Below, one piece after another: positions 1 through 11,800 of a stretch of DNA of 64,000 nucleotides. Each line of letters opens with the position of its first letter. Within the stretch, counting starts at the first letter, position 1. The translations under genes were made by a program, and so were the position numbers. The DNA is taken from NCBI RefSeq assembly GCF_000526495.1, contig NZ_JAGE01000001.1, forward strand, positions 2,848,001 to 2,912,000, in the 5' to 3' direction. The notes beneath the pieces were generated by a model, which was not told the DNA's origin, searched no databases, and saw only the letters and a list, made by a program, of their open reading frames with translations. Origin of the DNA: Ruminiclostridium josui JCM 17888. GTDB taxonomy: Bacteria > Bacillota > Clostridia > Acetivibrionales > DSM-1351.

Positions 1-2
1 AC

Positions 3-1466
3 ATATTTTTTATATGCGGAATTCTACTTTTTACAGTAGCAGCCATGATTGTACGAAAAAAATTGATATCTGTTACCAATAATATAATATTCGAAAAGCG
101 TATTCAGATAATAGACAAGATATTAAAAGCGCCTTACAATAAATTTTCATCTCTTGAAGACGGCAGTGTTTATGCAGCACTAAATAATGACACTGAAACA
201 ATCGGCAATTTTGTAGGACATCTGGTTGCGGGGATAACAGGGGTTATTACACTGATTACCTGTTTCATATACCTTGCAATTCTTGATAAAAAAGGAACTC
301 TGTTCTTCCTCATTGTTTTAATTGTTACAATATGCGTATTTCAACTGGCTGTATCCGGTGCTCAAAAATTCTTTGAACAAAACAGAAGTATTCAGAACAC
401 TTTCTTTAAAAACATAAATGACCTTGTGGAAGGCTTTAAGGAGCTTTATATCAATGCAAAAAAACGTATGGGTTTCAGACGTGATATAGAGGTAAGCTGT
501 GAGGCTTACCGAGACTCTAGAATAGCAGGGGACTTTAAATTTACAAATGTCACCATACTGGGAGAAATTCTTTATACAGGAGTAATTGGAGTTATTGTAT
601 TTTCATTTCCAATACTTTTTGACATACAAATTGCAACTCTGCAAAATTTTATACTTGTCCTTTTATATATGGGAGGAATAATAAATGAAGCACTTTTTGC
701 CATTGTTCCTACATGTATGAGAGTGGTAGTAAGCTGGAAGAGAATAAACAGTTTTGCCGACAGCCTTTCAGCAGATGAGGATTACACGGATTCTGAAATT
801 GAAACCAACCAAGAAAATCTCACAATTGAATTTAAGGGTGTGAAGTTCACATATAAAAACGAAAGCGGTGAATCATTTTCAGTAGGCCCTATAGATTATA
901 CTTTTAAATTCGGAGAAATAGTTTTTATTATGGGGGGCAATGGCAGCGGAAAGTCCACCTTTGCAAAACTCTTAACAGGTTTGTACATGCCTGATGAAGG
1001 ACAGGTATTAGTCAACGGGGAGCCAGTAAATTCAAGAGAACTGGGAGCCTATTTTTCATCAGTATACAGCGATTATCACCTTTTTGAAAAGTTGTATGGA
1101 ATTGAATACAAGAACAAGCTTGGTGATATAGAAAGATATCTTAAAATTCTTGGAATAGACAGTAAGGTTGAGATAAAGGACGGAGAATTTAGTACACTTA
1201 AGCTGTCTTCAGGACAAAGAAAAAGACTTGCCCTATTGGTAAGCTATCTTGAGGATCGCCCAGCATATCTTTTTGATGAATGGGCTTCCGACCAGGACCC
1301 TGAATTCAGAAAGTTTTTTTACAAAACACTTCTCCCGGAGCTCAAAGCAAGAGGAAAAGCAGTAATAGCAATAACCCATGATGATAGATATTTTGATGAG
1401 GCGGATAAGATAATCAAAATGGACATGGGAAAGTTAGTAAGCAGTACTATGTCGGTAAACGTGTAA
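3..1466 (+). CDS. Cyclic-peptide-type ABC exporter (permease-ATPase fusion), 5' end cut by window
   Basis: This is the C-terminal part of a fused ABC exporter. The frame is open to the first base, and codons before the ATG at 45 encode a hydrophobic stretch, so the gene starts outside the window. Counting from that ATG, membrane segments lie near residues 55-105 and 165-225. The ATPase follows: Walker A GGNGSGKST near 296, signature LSSGQRKRL near 386, Walker B AYLFDE near 406, and an ITHDD switch. Layout and sequence resemble the SyrD/PvdE family that exports non-ribosomal peptides. It lies 13 bases before the lipoprotein hydrolase gene and shares its strand with the synthetases, so export of their product is the likely role. 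Substrate is inferred from context only. Confidence 0.88.
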   Translation: MFFICGILLFTVAAMIVRKKLISVTNNIIFEKRIQIIDKILKAPYNKFSSLEDGSVYAALNNDTETIGNFVGHLVAGITGVITLITCFIYLAILDKKGTLFFLIVLIVTICVFQLAVSGAQKFFEQNRSIQNTFFKNINDLVEGFKELYINAKKRMGFRRDIEVSCEAYRDSRIAGDFKFTNVTILGEILYTGVIGVIVFSFPILFDIQIATLQNFILVLLYMGGIINEALFAIVPTCMRVVVSWKRINSFADSLSADEDYTDSEIETNQENLTIEFKGVKFTYKNESGESFSVGPIDYTFKFGEIVFIMGGNGSGKSTFAKLLTGLYMPDEGQVLVNGEPVNSRELGAYFSSVYSDYHLFEKLYGIEYKNKLGDIERYLKILGIDSKVEIKDGEFSTLKLSSGQRKRLALLVSYLEDRPAYLFDEWASDQDPEFRKFFYKTLLPELKARGKAVIAITHDDRYFDEADKIIKMDMGKLVSSTMSVNV

Positions 1467-1479
1467 TGGGGGAGTCGGA

Positions 1480-2778
1480 ATGAAAAAGTTAATTGCAGGG
1501 TTATTAATTATATTATTAGTTTTTCAGACTGCATGCTCACAGGAAATATCAGTCACAAAAGGTGCATCCTTTTATAAGGGAAACGGTGTCACCATAACAG
1601 ATAAAGGAAATTATTTCGATGTATCACTTGATTTTACAAAAGGATTAAGTCGCAAAGAAATAGGAAGAGAATTTGCCAGAGGAATACTCTCGGTTGTACC
1701 TGATTATGAAGCTTTAGTAGATTCATACATAGCCGAAAACCTTTTTAATAGTGAATATAGAGAAGCTTTTTGGAGAGTTGATGATTTAAAAACACAGATT
1801 GATAAAGAATACAGAGAAGAAATTGAAGGTATGTCGGAAGTGTTTTCCGGCGGTGACGAAAATGTCAGGGGAGACAATAAAATATCAAAAGACGAGTTTT
1901 ATATGTTCAATTTATTCCTTGATGTTATCAGGTCTACACAGTGCAGTTTTGTATCAGTATTTGGCTCAAAGAGTACAACGGGTAAAACCATTACCGGAAG
2001 AATTCTTGATTGGTATGGAGGAAACAAGAACCAACTACCAAGAATTCAGGCGGTTATTACAATGAAAAATGCAAAAGGAAGTATATGCTCCATTGGGTAT
2101 ATGGGATTTATGGGTATAATAACCGGATTTAATGACAAAAAGATATTTGCTGCGGTTCAAGAATCAACATCAGGAGCAGCATACTCGTCGGCAGGGAAAA
2201 GGTCTTATCCATTAGATTTAAGATATGCATTGGAAAACACCGACAAGATGGAAAAAACCATTGATTTTATGAAGGACGAAAGTAAACAGTATGCGGTAAA
2301 TCACTTGATTGTATTTTCTGACTCTGATGAGAGTAAAGTTCTTGAGAACAATTTCAGTGGAAGAGGTACAGGGACAGAACGAGTCAGGCGAGCCGTAAGA
2401 ACTGATGAATCGAGACTTAATAAAGGTGTTGAATGGGGAATAAAAGACGCAGTTGCTTCTGTAAATTCATTTATTCTGGAGGGCAGCACAGACAACCATA
2501 CCCGAAATAAGTTTAACACAAGAAGATGGAAATACATAAAAGAACAGTTGTCAGGAGGGCAATCAAAGTTTACTCCTGAGGATATCAAAAAAATTATGAC
2601 ATATACCAAAGGTTCACCAAGAGCTTTATTGGATACAAGGTATTTGTATACTAAAGCTACATTGAGTATGACTGTTTTTCAACCGGATACTTTTTCATTG
2701 GAAGTATATTTCTTTCCGAGAAATACGTTGGAAATGCCTGATAAACCTGTTTTTGAGAAAATATCAGTGTTTCAGTAA
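1480..2778 (+). CDS. Exported lipoprotein, C45 / acyl-CoA:6-APA acyltransferase-like Ntn hydrolase
   Basis: The 432-residue product starts with a lipoprotein signal (hydrophobic stretch, then QTAC with the lipidated Cys near residue 19), so it should be anchored outside the membrane. The core contains TQCSFVSVFG with Cys155, followed by TGRILDW. This resembles the N-terminal nucleophile region of C45 peptidases and penicillin acyltransferases, where self-cleavage exposes the catalytic Cys. Such enzymes cleave or transfer amide-linked acyl groups. Placement between the exporter and a fatty-acyl-initiated synthetase suggests it trims or transfers the acyl group of the exported product, as the Ntn hydrolase PvdQ does for pyoverdine. 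Family assignment is by motif; substrate is inferred. Confidence 0.72.
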   Translation: MKKLIAGLLIILLVFQTACSQEISVTKGASFYKGNGVTITDKGNYFDVSLDFTKGLSRKEIGREFARGILSVVPDYEALVDSYIAENLFNSEYREAFWRVDDLKTQIDKEYREEIEGMSEVFSGGDENVRGDNKISKDEFYMFNLFLDVIRSTQCSFVSVFGSKSTTGKTITGRILDWYGGNKNQLPRIQAVITMKNAKGSICSIGYMGFMGIITGFNDKKIFAAVQESTSGAAYSSAGKRSYPLDLRYALENTDKMEKTIDFMKDESKQYAVNHLIVFSDSDESKVLENNFSGRGTGTERVRRAVRTDESRLNKGVEWGIKDAVASVNSFILEGSTDNHTRNKFNTRRWKYIKEQLSGGQSKFTPEDIKKIMTYTKGSPRALLDTRYLYTKATLSMTVFQPDTFSLEVYFFPRNTLEMPDKPVFEKISVFQ

Positions 2779-2804
2779 TATTAGTTTAAGAGGTGTTGAA
2801 AAGT

Positions 2805-5800
2805 ATGTATGCTTTTAAAACGTTGGTAGATTTAATTGTTTCAAGACAGAATGAAAAAGCCAAGGGTATCACATTTATACTAAGTGAAACGGAAGAACAT
2901 TTTGTATCTTATGGTGAGTTATACCATGGAGCAAGATCTCTGTTATACAGTTTACAGGCATCAGGCTTTAAAAAAGGTGACGAAGTCATTTTCCAGATAG
3001 ATAATAATAGACAATTCATGTTTGCCTTTTGGGCATGTATACTTGGAGGGATGATTCCAGTTCCGGTTACAACAGGGACAAACGATGAACACAAGCTAAA
3101 GCTGTTTAAGATATGGAATATATTAAAAAACCCAAAAATGCTGGCTTCTAGTGACTTCTTTGCAAGACTCAAAAACTTTGGAGATAAAAACGGCTTATCA
3201 GAACAAGTCGACATAATGCAAGAAAGAACTTTAAGCATGGAGAATATAGGACAAACTGAATATTTAGGAGAAATTGCAGAAGCCCAGGAAAATGACATTG
3301 CATTCATTCAGTTTTCATCAGGCTCTACAGGGGATCCCAAGGGCGTAATAATCACCCACAGAAATGTTCTATATGATATAGGCGCTGTAATACGCTGGGT
3401 AAATATAAATTCAGAGGATTCAGGTCTAAACTGGATGCCCCTTACTCATGATATGGGTCTAATAGGTACACATATAAAAGATGTAATTGCTTGTATAAAC
3501 CAATATAATATCGAGACACAACTGTTTATAAGACATCCTTCATTGTGGATACAAAAAGCCAGTGAACACAAAGTTACACTATTATATTCGCCTAATTTCG
3601 GATACAAACATTTTCTTACCTTTTTTAAGCCAGAGGTAATAAAGGACTGGGATTTGTCAAGTGTCAGATTAATTTACAATGGTGCAGAACCCATATCATA
3701 TGAATTGTGTGATGAATTCCTAGAAAAGCTGTCACCATATGGTTTGAAGAGAAATTCTATGTACACTGTATACGGTCTGGCAGAGGGAACTATTGCAGTT
3801 ACCTTTCCACGACTTGGTGATGAAATGAGGTTTATAACCCTAGACCGCAATTACCTGAATATAGGAGACACTGTAAGAGAAGTCAGCAAGGACGACCCAA
3901 GAGGCTGCAGTTTTGCAGATGAAGGATATCCCATATATGATTGCAACGTTCGAATATGCGATATAGACAATAATGATGTTGGCGAAAACAAAATAGGTTA
4001 CATATGCATAGTCGGTGCCAATGTTACATCAGGCTACTACAATAACGAGGAAGCAACCCGAAAAGCAATAACCAAAGACGGCTGGTTAAATACAGGTGAT
4101 TTGGGCTTTATGAGGGATGGAAGACTTATTATAACAGGACGTGCCAAAGATGTAATCTTTGTAAAGGGGCAAAACTACTATTCACATGATATTGAGCGTG
4201 TTGCACAGGAAGCCGAAGGAATTGAACTAGGAAAGATTGTTGCAGTAGGAGCATTCAATGAGCAAATCAAGTCAGACGAATTGATACTATTTGTTTTGTT
4301 TAAAATGAAGGCAGATAAATTTATTGGAACAGTACGTATTCTGAAAAAATTAATCAGTGAGAGAATGGGAATTGAAGTATCTCATGTAATTCCAATAAAA
4401 AGTATTCCCAAAACCACCAGCGGAAAAGTACAACGTTATAAGTTACGTGAGAGATATATTAATGGTGAGTTTGACAACTTAAAGGATGAAATAGAATTAC
4501 TGCTAAAAACAGAAGCAGACAGCAGAGCAATTGATTTGCCTGAAAATGAAATACAGGCAAAACTTGTAGGAATATGGCAAGAGGTACTGGGCGTAAAGAA
4601 GATAGGCATAAAGGATAATTTTTTTGAATTGGGTGGAGATTCATTGAAGGCTACTCAAACAATTTCTCGGATAAGAGAAGAGTTTGGAGTAAAATTGGAG
4701 CAAACCAGTTTGTTTGATAACCCTGTATTGAATGTCTTTGCTGAAATCGTTGAAAAATCAGATAAAATAACTGAAGATGAAAATAGAATACAGCGTTTAC
4801 AGGAGAAAGGTGCGCTACCACTTTCATATGCTCAGCAGAGGATATGGTTTCTCGATAGATTAAATGAAAACAGCTCCCAATACATGTTATATACTGGTCT
4901 TAACATAAAGGGAAATTTACAGTATGACTTGATTTTGAAGAGCTTTAATACAATCATAGAAAGACATGAAAGTTTGAGAACCTCCTTTTTTGAAGATGAT
5001 GGACAGCCTGTACAGACTATTAGGGAAGGAGTGCATATGGATTTACCTCTTGTAAATCTCACAGGAATTCCTTCAGAGATGAGAAGAGAAAAAGCCATGG
5101 CTCTTGCAAAAGAAGAAATAAGCTGTCCTTTTGACTTGAGTAAGGCTCCTCTTATAAGAGGGAAATTGATTCAACTTGAAAAAGACGAATATATTCTGGT
5201 TCTTGCAGCTCATCATATAGTATTTGACGGATGGTCTTTCAAGGTACTGCTAAAAGAATTGGAAACTTTATACAATTCATACCTGCAAAATGAAGATTAT
5301 GTTTTGCCGGATTTAAAAATCACATATTCGGATTATGCTTGCTGGCAAATAGACAGATACAAGGAAAATACTATACAGAAACAGCTTGTCTATTGGAAAG
5401 AAAAACTAGGCGGAAAGCTTCCTGTACTGGAACTGCCTTTTTCAAAGCAAAGGCCTACAGTACAAACCTATAAAGGCTCCAACTTCCATTGCAGCCTTTC
5501 AGATGAGTTGTGTGAAAAACTAAAAAGAAGTGCGGAACAAGAAGGTGCCACACTTTATATGATTCTACTTGCAGCCTTTAAGGTCTTACTTTTTAAATAT
5601 ACAGGACAAGAGGACATAATCATAGGTTCACCTGTTGCAAACAGAAACCGTTCAGAGCTGGAGCCAATGATAGGGTTCTTTACAAACAATCTGGTCATTA
5701 GGACAGCTTTCAGCGGAAATAACAGTTTTCGTGAACTTTTGAGAAATGTAAGAAATGTTACCCTTGAAGCATACTCTAATCAGGATGTTCCTTTTGAAAA

Positions 5801-8800
5801 AATTGTTGAAGAACTTAATCTGGAACGCGATATGAGTCGTAATCCCCTCTTCCAGGTGTTTTTCAACCTCCAGGATACACCTGTACCAGAAGCAAGGCTG
5901 TCTGGCATGAGTATTTCAAGTATTAATATAGAGGGTGACACATCGAGATTTGACCTTTCTGTTGATATAAACGACAGTGGGGAGGGCCTAGAAGTAAACT
6001 TTGAATTTAATACAGATTTATTTGATGCAGAATACATAAAAAGAATGGCTGGACATTACACATATTTATTGGAGAATTTAACTGAAAATTTCGAAACACA
6101 AATCAACAAGTTTAATATCTTAAGTTCAGAGGAGAGTAAAACCATACTGGAAGGCTGGAACAATACCCATGTGGATTTTGAAAGTGATTTGTGGATACGA
6201 CTTTTTGAGGACAAGGTGTCAACTAACCCCCTTGCCGTTGCTGTAGTAAAGGGAGACAAACAGCTTTCCTACAGTGACCTTGACACAAGAGCTAATCGGC
6301 TTGCAAATTATCTTGTATCTCAGGGAGTCGGTCCTGAAACCATAGTAGGTATTTATATGGAGCGCTCCATAGATATGCTTACGGCTTTAGTAGGTGTCCA
6401 CAAGTCAGGTGGAGCATACCTTCCTATGGATCCTGTATTTCCAAAGGACAGGCTGGAGTATATGCTGGATAATGCACAAGTTCCTATCATTTTAACTGAT
6501 ACTATAATCAAGGATACACTACCTTTAAATAAAGCAAAAGTTATTTGCATCAGTGAACAATGGAAGGAAATATCGGAGCAAAGTTCTGAAAAACCTAAAA
6601 ACAGAGCGACAAAGGATAATCTGGCATATGTAATATATACTTCAGGCTCCACTGGAAATCCCAAGGGTGTTCAGATTGAACACCGTGCATTAACTAACTT
6701 CTTGCTCTCAATGGGTACAAGTACAAATTTAAGTGAGAAGGACAGACTTTTGGCTGTAACCACTCTGTCATTTGACATTGCAGGCCTAGAAATGCTGCTT
6801 CCATTAATAACAGGTGCTTCAGTTGTAATCGCAGGAAGAGATGAAGTAATTGACGGAGAAAAACTTATATCATTAATGGAGAAACATGATATTTCTATTA
6901 TGCAGGCAACCCCTGCCACATGGAGAATGCTTGTGGAAGCAGGATGGCAGGGATGCAGCAATCTTAAAATACTCTGCGGAGGAGAAGCACTGCCAAGAGA
7001 TTTAGCAAATGAGCTCATGGACAGATGTTCCTGCTTATGGAATGTATATGGACCTACTGAGACTACAATATGGTCTACCATGATGCACTTGGATTCAAAA
7101 GTAGGGCCGGTATCCATTGGAAAGCCTATTGCAAATACAACGGTATATATACTTGATAATGAAATGAATCCAACTCCTGTAGGGGTTCCGGGAGAACTAT
7201 ATATAGGTGGAGCAGGCCTTGCCAGAGGATATTTAAAGCTTCCTCAATTGACCCAAGAAAAATTTGTACCCAACCCATTCAGCAGAGAGGAAGGCTCCAG
7301 ACTATATAAAACAGGAGATATTGTCAGGTTTATGCCTGATGGAAATATAGAGTTTGTAGGCCGTGAGGATCATCAGGTCAAAATACGAGGTTTTAGAATT
7401 GAACTGGGTGAGATAGAGACACTTTTAAACAAAAATTCTTTGATAAGTCAAAGTGTAGTTGTATGCAGAGAAATATTTACGGGAGAAAAAGCTATTATAG
7501 CCTATGTAATCCCAAAGACAATGGAAATAGATACTGGTAGCTTAAGGGCCTATCTTAGGGAAAGATTGCCTGATTATATGATACCTTCATATTTTGTTAA
7601 GCTTGATTCTTTCCCAATGACACCAAACAAAAAAATAGACAGAAAAGCTCTGCCAATACCTGAAAAAACTACTTCTAGCTCAAACTCAGATATGATAAAG
7701 CCGTCAAATGGGGTACAACAAACGGTATCAGATATCTGGAAAGAAGTTCTTGGCAGAGAAAACATAGGGCTTAATGAAAACTTCTTTGACTTGGGAGGAC
7801 ACTCACTCCTTTTGGCAAAAGTACGTAGTAAAATAGCCAAAACTATGAATATAGATTTACAAGTTATTGATTTATTTAAATATCCTACAGTCAACACACT
7901 GTCAGAATATCTGGAAGAGAGGTTGGGCAAAAAAACAACTGCTATACACAGCAAAAAAATTATGCCTGAAACGGCTTCTTTACAAAGCAATGATATAGCT
8001 GTAATAGGAATGAGTGCAAGAGTGCCGGGTGCAAGGAATTTAGATGAGTTCTGGACAAATCTCTGTAAGGGTAAGGAATCAATAACTCATTTCAGTGACC
8101 AAGAGATAATAGCAGAGGGAGTTGCACCCGAACTATTAAAAAAACCGGAATATGTGAAGGCTTGGGGTGTTTTAGAGGACGCTGACAAATTTGATGGACA
8201 GTTTTTCGGATTTAATCCAAGGGAAGCGGAAATACTGGATCCTCAGCAGAGAATATTCCTTGAAGAAGCATGGAAGGCGATAGAGGATGCAGGCTGTGAT
8301 TCAGAAAGGTTCAACGGAGCAATAGGAACTTTTGCCAGCGTAGGAATGAATACATATATAAAATATCTATCAGAAGACAGCGACTATGGTAATGTTGCAA
8401 ACAATTACCAGATAATGATAAATAACGATAAAGATTTTCTTGCCACCAGAGTAGCTTACAAGCTAAATCTGGAAGGCCCCGGAATAACTGTTCAGACAGC
8501 CTGCTCATCTTCCATGGTTGCGGTACATCTTGCTTGCAGGAGCCTTTTGAATAAAGAGTGTGATATGGCTCTGGCTGGAGGCGTAAGTATACGGTTTCCG
8601 CAAAAAACAGGTTATCTGTATCAAGAAGGAATGATACTGTCACCTGATGGACATTGCAGAGCCTTTGACGAAAAAGCACAAGGTACTGTAGGCGGGAACG
8701 GAGCCGGAGTAGTTGTTCTAAAAAGGCTGGAGGATGCCATAGCACAGGGGGATAATATCTGTGCAGTAATAAAGGCAACTGCAGTCAACAATGACGGCTC

Positions 8801-11800
8801 TCTGAAAGTAGGTTATACTGCTCCCAGAATTGAAGGTGAAGCGGCAGTTATTGCAAAGGCACAGGAATTAGCCGGAGTAAGTCCTGAAACAATTACATAT
8901 ATTGAAGCCCATGGAACAGGGACACCACTTGGAGATCCTATAGAAATAGAAGCACTGGAAAAGGTGTTCAGTGAAAAAACTGACAAGAAAAATTATTGTG
9001 CAATTGGTTCAGTCAAAACAAATATAGGCCATTTGGATGCGGCATCAGGGGTAATAGGCCTTATAAAAACTGTTCTTGCCCTTAAGAATGCTAAAATACC
9101 CCCAAGCATCAATTTTAATAAGCCTAATCCAAAGTGTAATTTTAAAGACGGACATTTCTATGTAAATGCAAAACTCTCCGAATGGAAAACTGACGGGATA
9201 CCCCGAAGAGCAGGAGTAAGCTCATTTGGAATCGGAGGTACAAATGCACATGCAGTTTTAGAAGAAGCACCATCAAAAAGAAAGGTAACTCCTGTAAAAT
9301 CAAGAAATTTATTGATATTTTCAGCTAAAACTCCAAGTGCATTAAAGAAAATAACATTAAACTTTGCATTACATTTAAAAGAAAATCCTAATATAGATAT
9401 GAACGATGCAGCATACACACTGAAGCTAGGTCGAAGAGAGTTTGAATACAGGTGCTTACTTGTTTGTGACACTAGAGAAGAAGCCATAGAAGCTATAGAA
9501 AATGATAAGTTAATATATGCAGGCCATATAAAGAAGGACATAAGTTATAATCCGGAAAAATTGAAGGAGTATACAGAGGAAGAACTGGGGATTTTCTGGC
9601 TGCAAGGTGAAAAAATAGATTGGATAAGTTTATATGAAGGGAAGAATAGAAGCAAGATTAGTCTTCCAGTGTATCCCTTTGAAGGTCAATCCTTTTGGGC
9701 AAAATCAAAAAAATCAGAAAGTAAGAATATTAATGAATATTTTTACGCACCTATATGGAAACAAACAGTTTACAATATTTCATCAGAGGTGACACTGCCT
9801 GAAAATATAAAATTCATACTGGTACTAGCTAAAGAAAATAACTTTGAAAATAAATTTATAGAGTTGTTAAAAGAATCAGGGGCAAATGTCATTGTAGCTA
9901 ATCCAAAACAGCAGCAGGACTATGATATATTGCTGACAGAACTGAAAAATCAAGGTAAAGTACCGGACAGAATTATAAATATGCTGGGAATTTCCAATAA
10001 AAACAGAGGCAAGGACCTTTTCTACAGTATGCTGTTTCTTGCAAAAGCATTGGGAAAGCAGTCGTTGAATAAAGAAATTAATACTATTGTTCTCACAAAC
10101 AGTATGCAAAAGGTGTTCGGTGAATCAGTCCTGTATCCTGAAAAAGCTTTGGTACTAGGTCCTTGTAGAGTAATTCCAAAAGAATATGAAAATATCAAGT
10201 GTAGAAGTGTGGATTTTATACTTTGTGAAAATGACAGTCCATTTGAAAGGGAGCTTTTGGAGCAGCTTTTGAATGAAGCCTATAGTGACTCTGGGGATAC
10301 AACAGTAGCGTACAGAGGAGAAAGCCGATTAATTCAAAGCTTTGATAAAATGGAAATCCAAAATACGCAAAAGCCTGTACTTCAAATAAAGAATAAAGGA
10401 ACTTATCTCATAACAGGGGGATTGGGCGGAATCGGACTGGCTTTGGCAGAATACTTTGCTGAGACAGAAAAAGTAAATTTTGTCCTTGTTGGACGCTCAT
10501 CATTCCCTGACATTGAAAAGTGGAATGATTGGTTAAAGGAGAAGGGAGAAAATGACCCAATTTCCACAAAAATAAGAACCTTAAAAAGAATAAAAGAACT
10601 TGGCTCAGAAATTCTCATTTACCGTGGAAATGTTGACAATATGGAAGAAATGATAAGTATACGTCAGCAGGTACAGAATTGCTTTGGCAGCATTGACGGT
10701 GTAATTCATGCAGCAGGAAATCCCGGAGGAGGCATGATACAGATAAAGGAAGAGAGCTTTGTGGAAAATGTATTTGCACCAAAAGTTACGGGAACACAGG
10801 TACTGTATGAGGTACTAAAGGACTGCAAGTTGGATTTCTTTATTATGAGTTCATCCCTTAACTCCATAACAGGAGGTTTTGGACAAGTAGATTACAGTGC
10901 AGCTAATAATTTTATGGATGCATTTGCAACTGCCCATGACTCTAGATACGGAACACGCTTTGTATCAATCAACTGGGACAGATGGCCCGGAGTAGGTATG
11001 GCCAAGGATAATAAAGTTCTTAGAAATTCCGATACAAAGCCGATTCATCCATTGCTGGAAAGAAAGATATCTGAATCTTCGGATAAAGTCATATATTTAT
11101 CACGATTCAATCCTAAAAAGGACTGGGTGCTACGTGAACATCTTGTGATGGGTATTCCTACAATAGCAGGAACTACATATATTGAAATGGCTAGAGCTGC
11201 TTATGCAGATATAAATGGAGATACACCAGTTGAATTATCAGATGTTACCTTTTTAACTCCAATGGCAGTTAGAGAGGATGAAGAACAGGACGTTTTGACA
11301 ATATTGAAAAAAAAGGTTGGACATTATGAATTCAAAATAATTAGCAGACTTCATTCAAATGTGGCAGAGAATCCATGGAGAGAACATGCACATGGAAAGA
11401 TTTTAGCTGCAATTGATTCGGAATATAAACAGATTGATATTTCTGAATCAGCAGACATATTTAATAAAGAAAAATTTGAAAACATTAATAAAGATATTAA
11501 AGAATTTATAACTTTCGGGGACAGGTGGAGGACACTGAAAAGGTTTGGCTTCCATGGGACAAAAGGAATTGCAGAGATAGAACTGTCCCCGGAATTTATA
11601 GATGATTTAAAGTACTTTAATATACATCCTTCACTTTTGGATGTTGCGACCGGTTCGGTTAGACTAACATCCAAAAGAAATTTTCTTCCTGTTTCATACG
11701 AGAAGATAATTGTAAAACAAAAACTGCCTGAAAAAATTTATGCAAATATAACATTAAAGGACGAATACAATTCACCAAATGAAATAATAACCTGCGATAT

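Noticed and set aside
8311-8778. Long minus-strand frames within the synthetase genes
   Set aside because: They lie opposite well-supported domains, have no ribosome sites or recognisable families, and fit antisense shadows.
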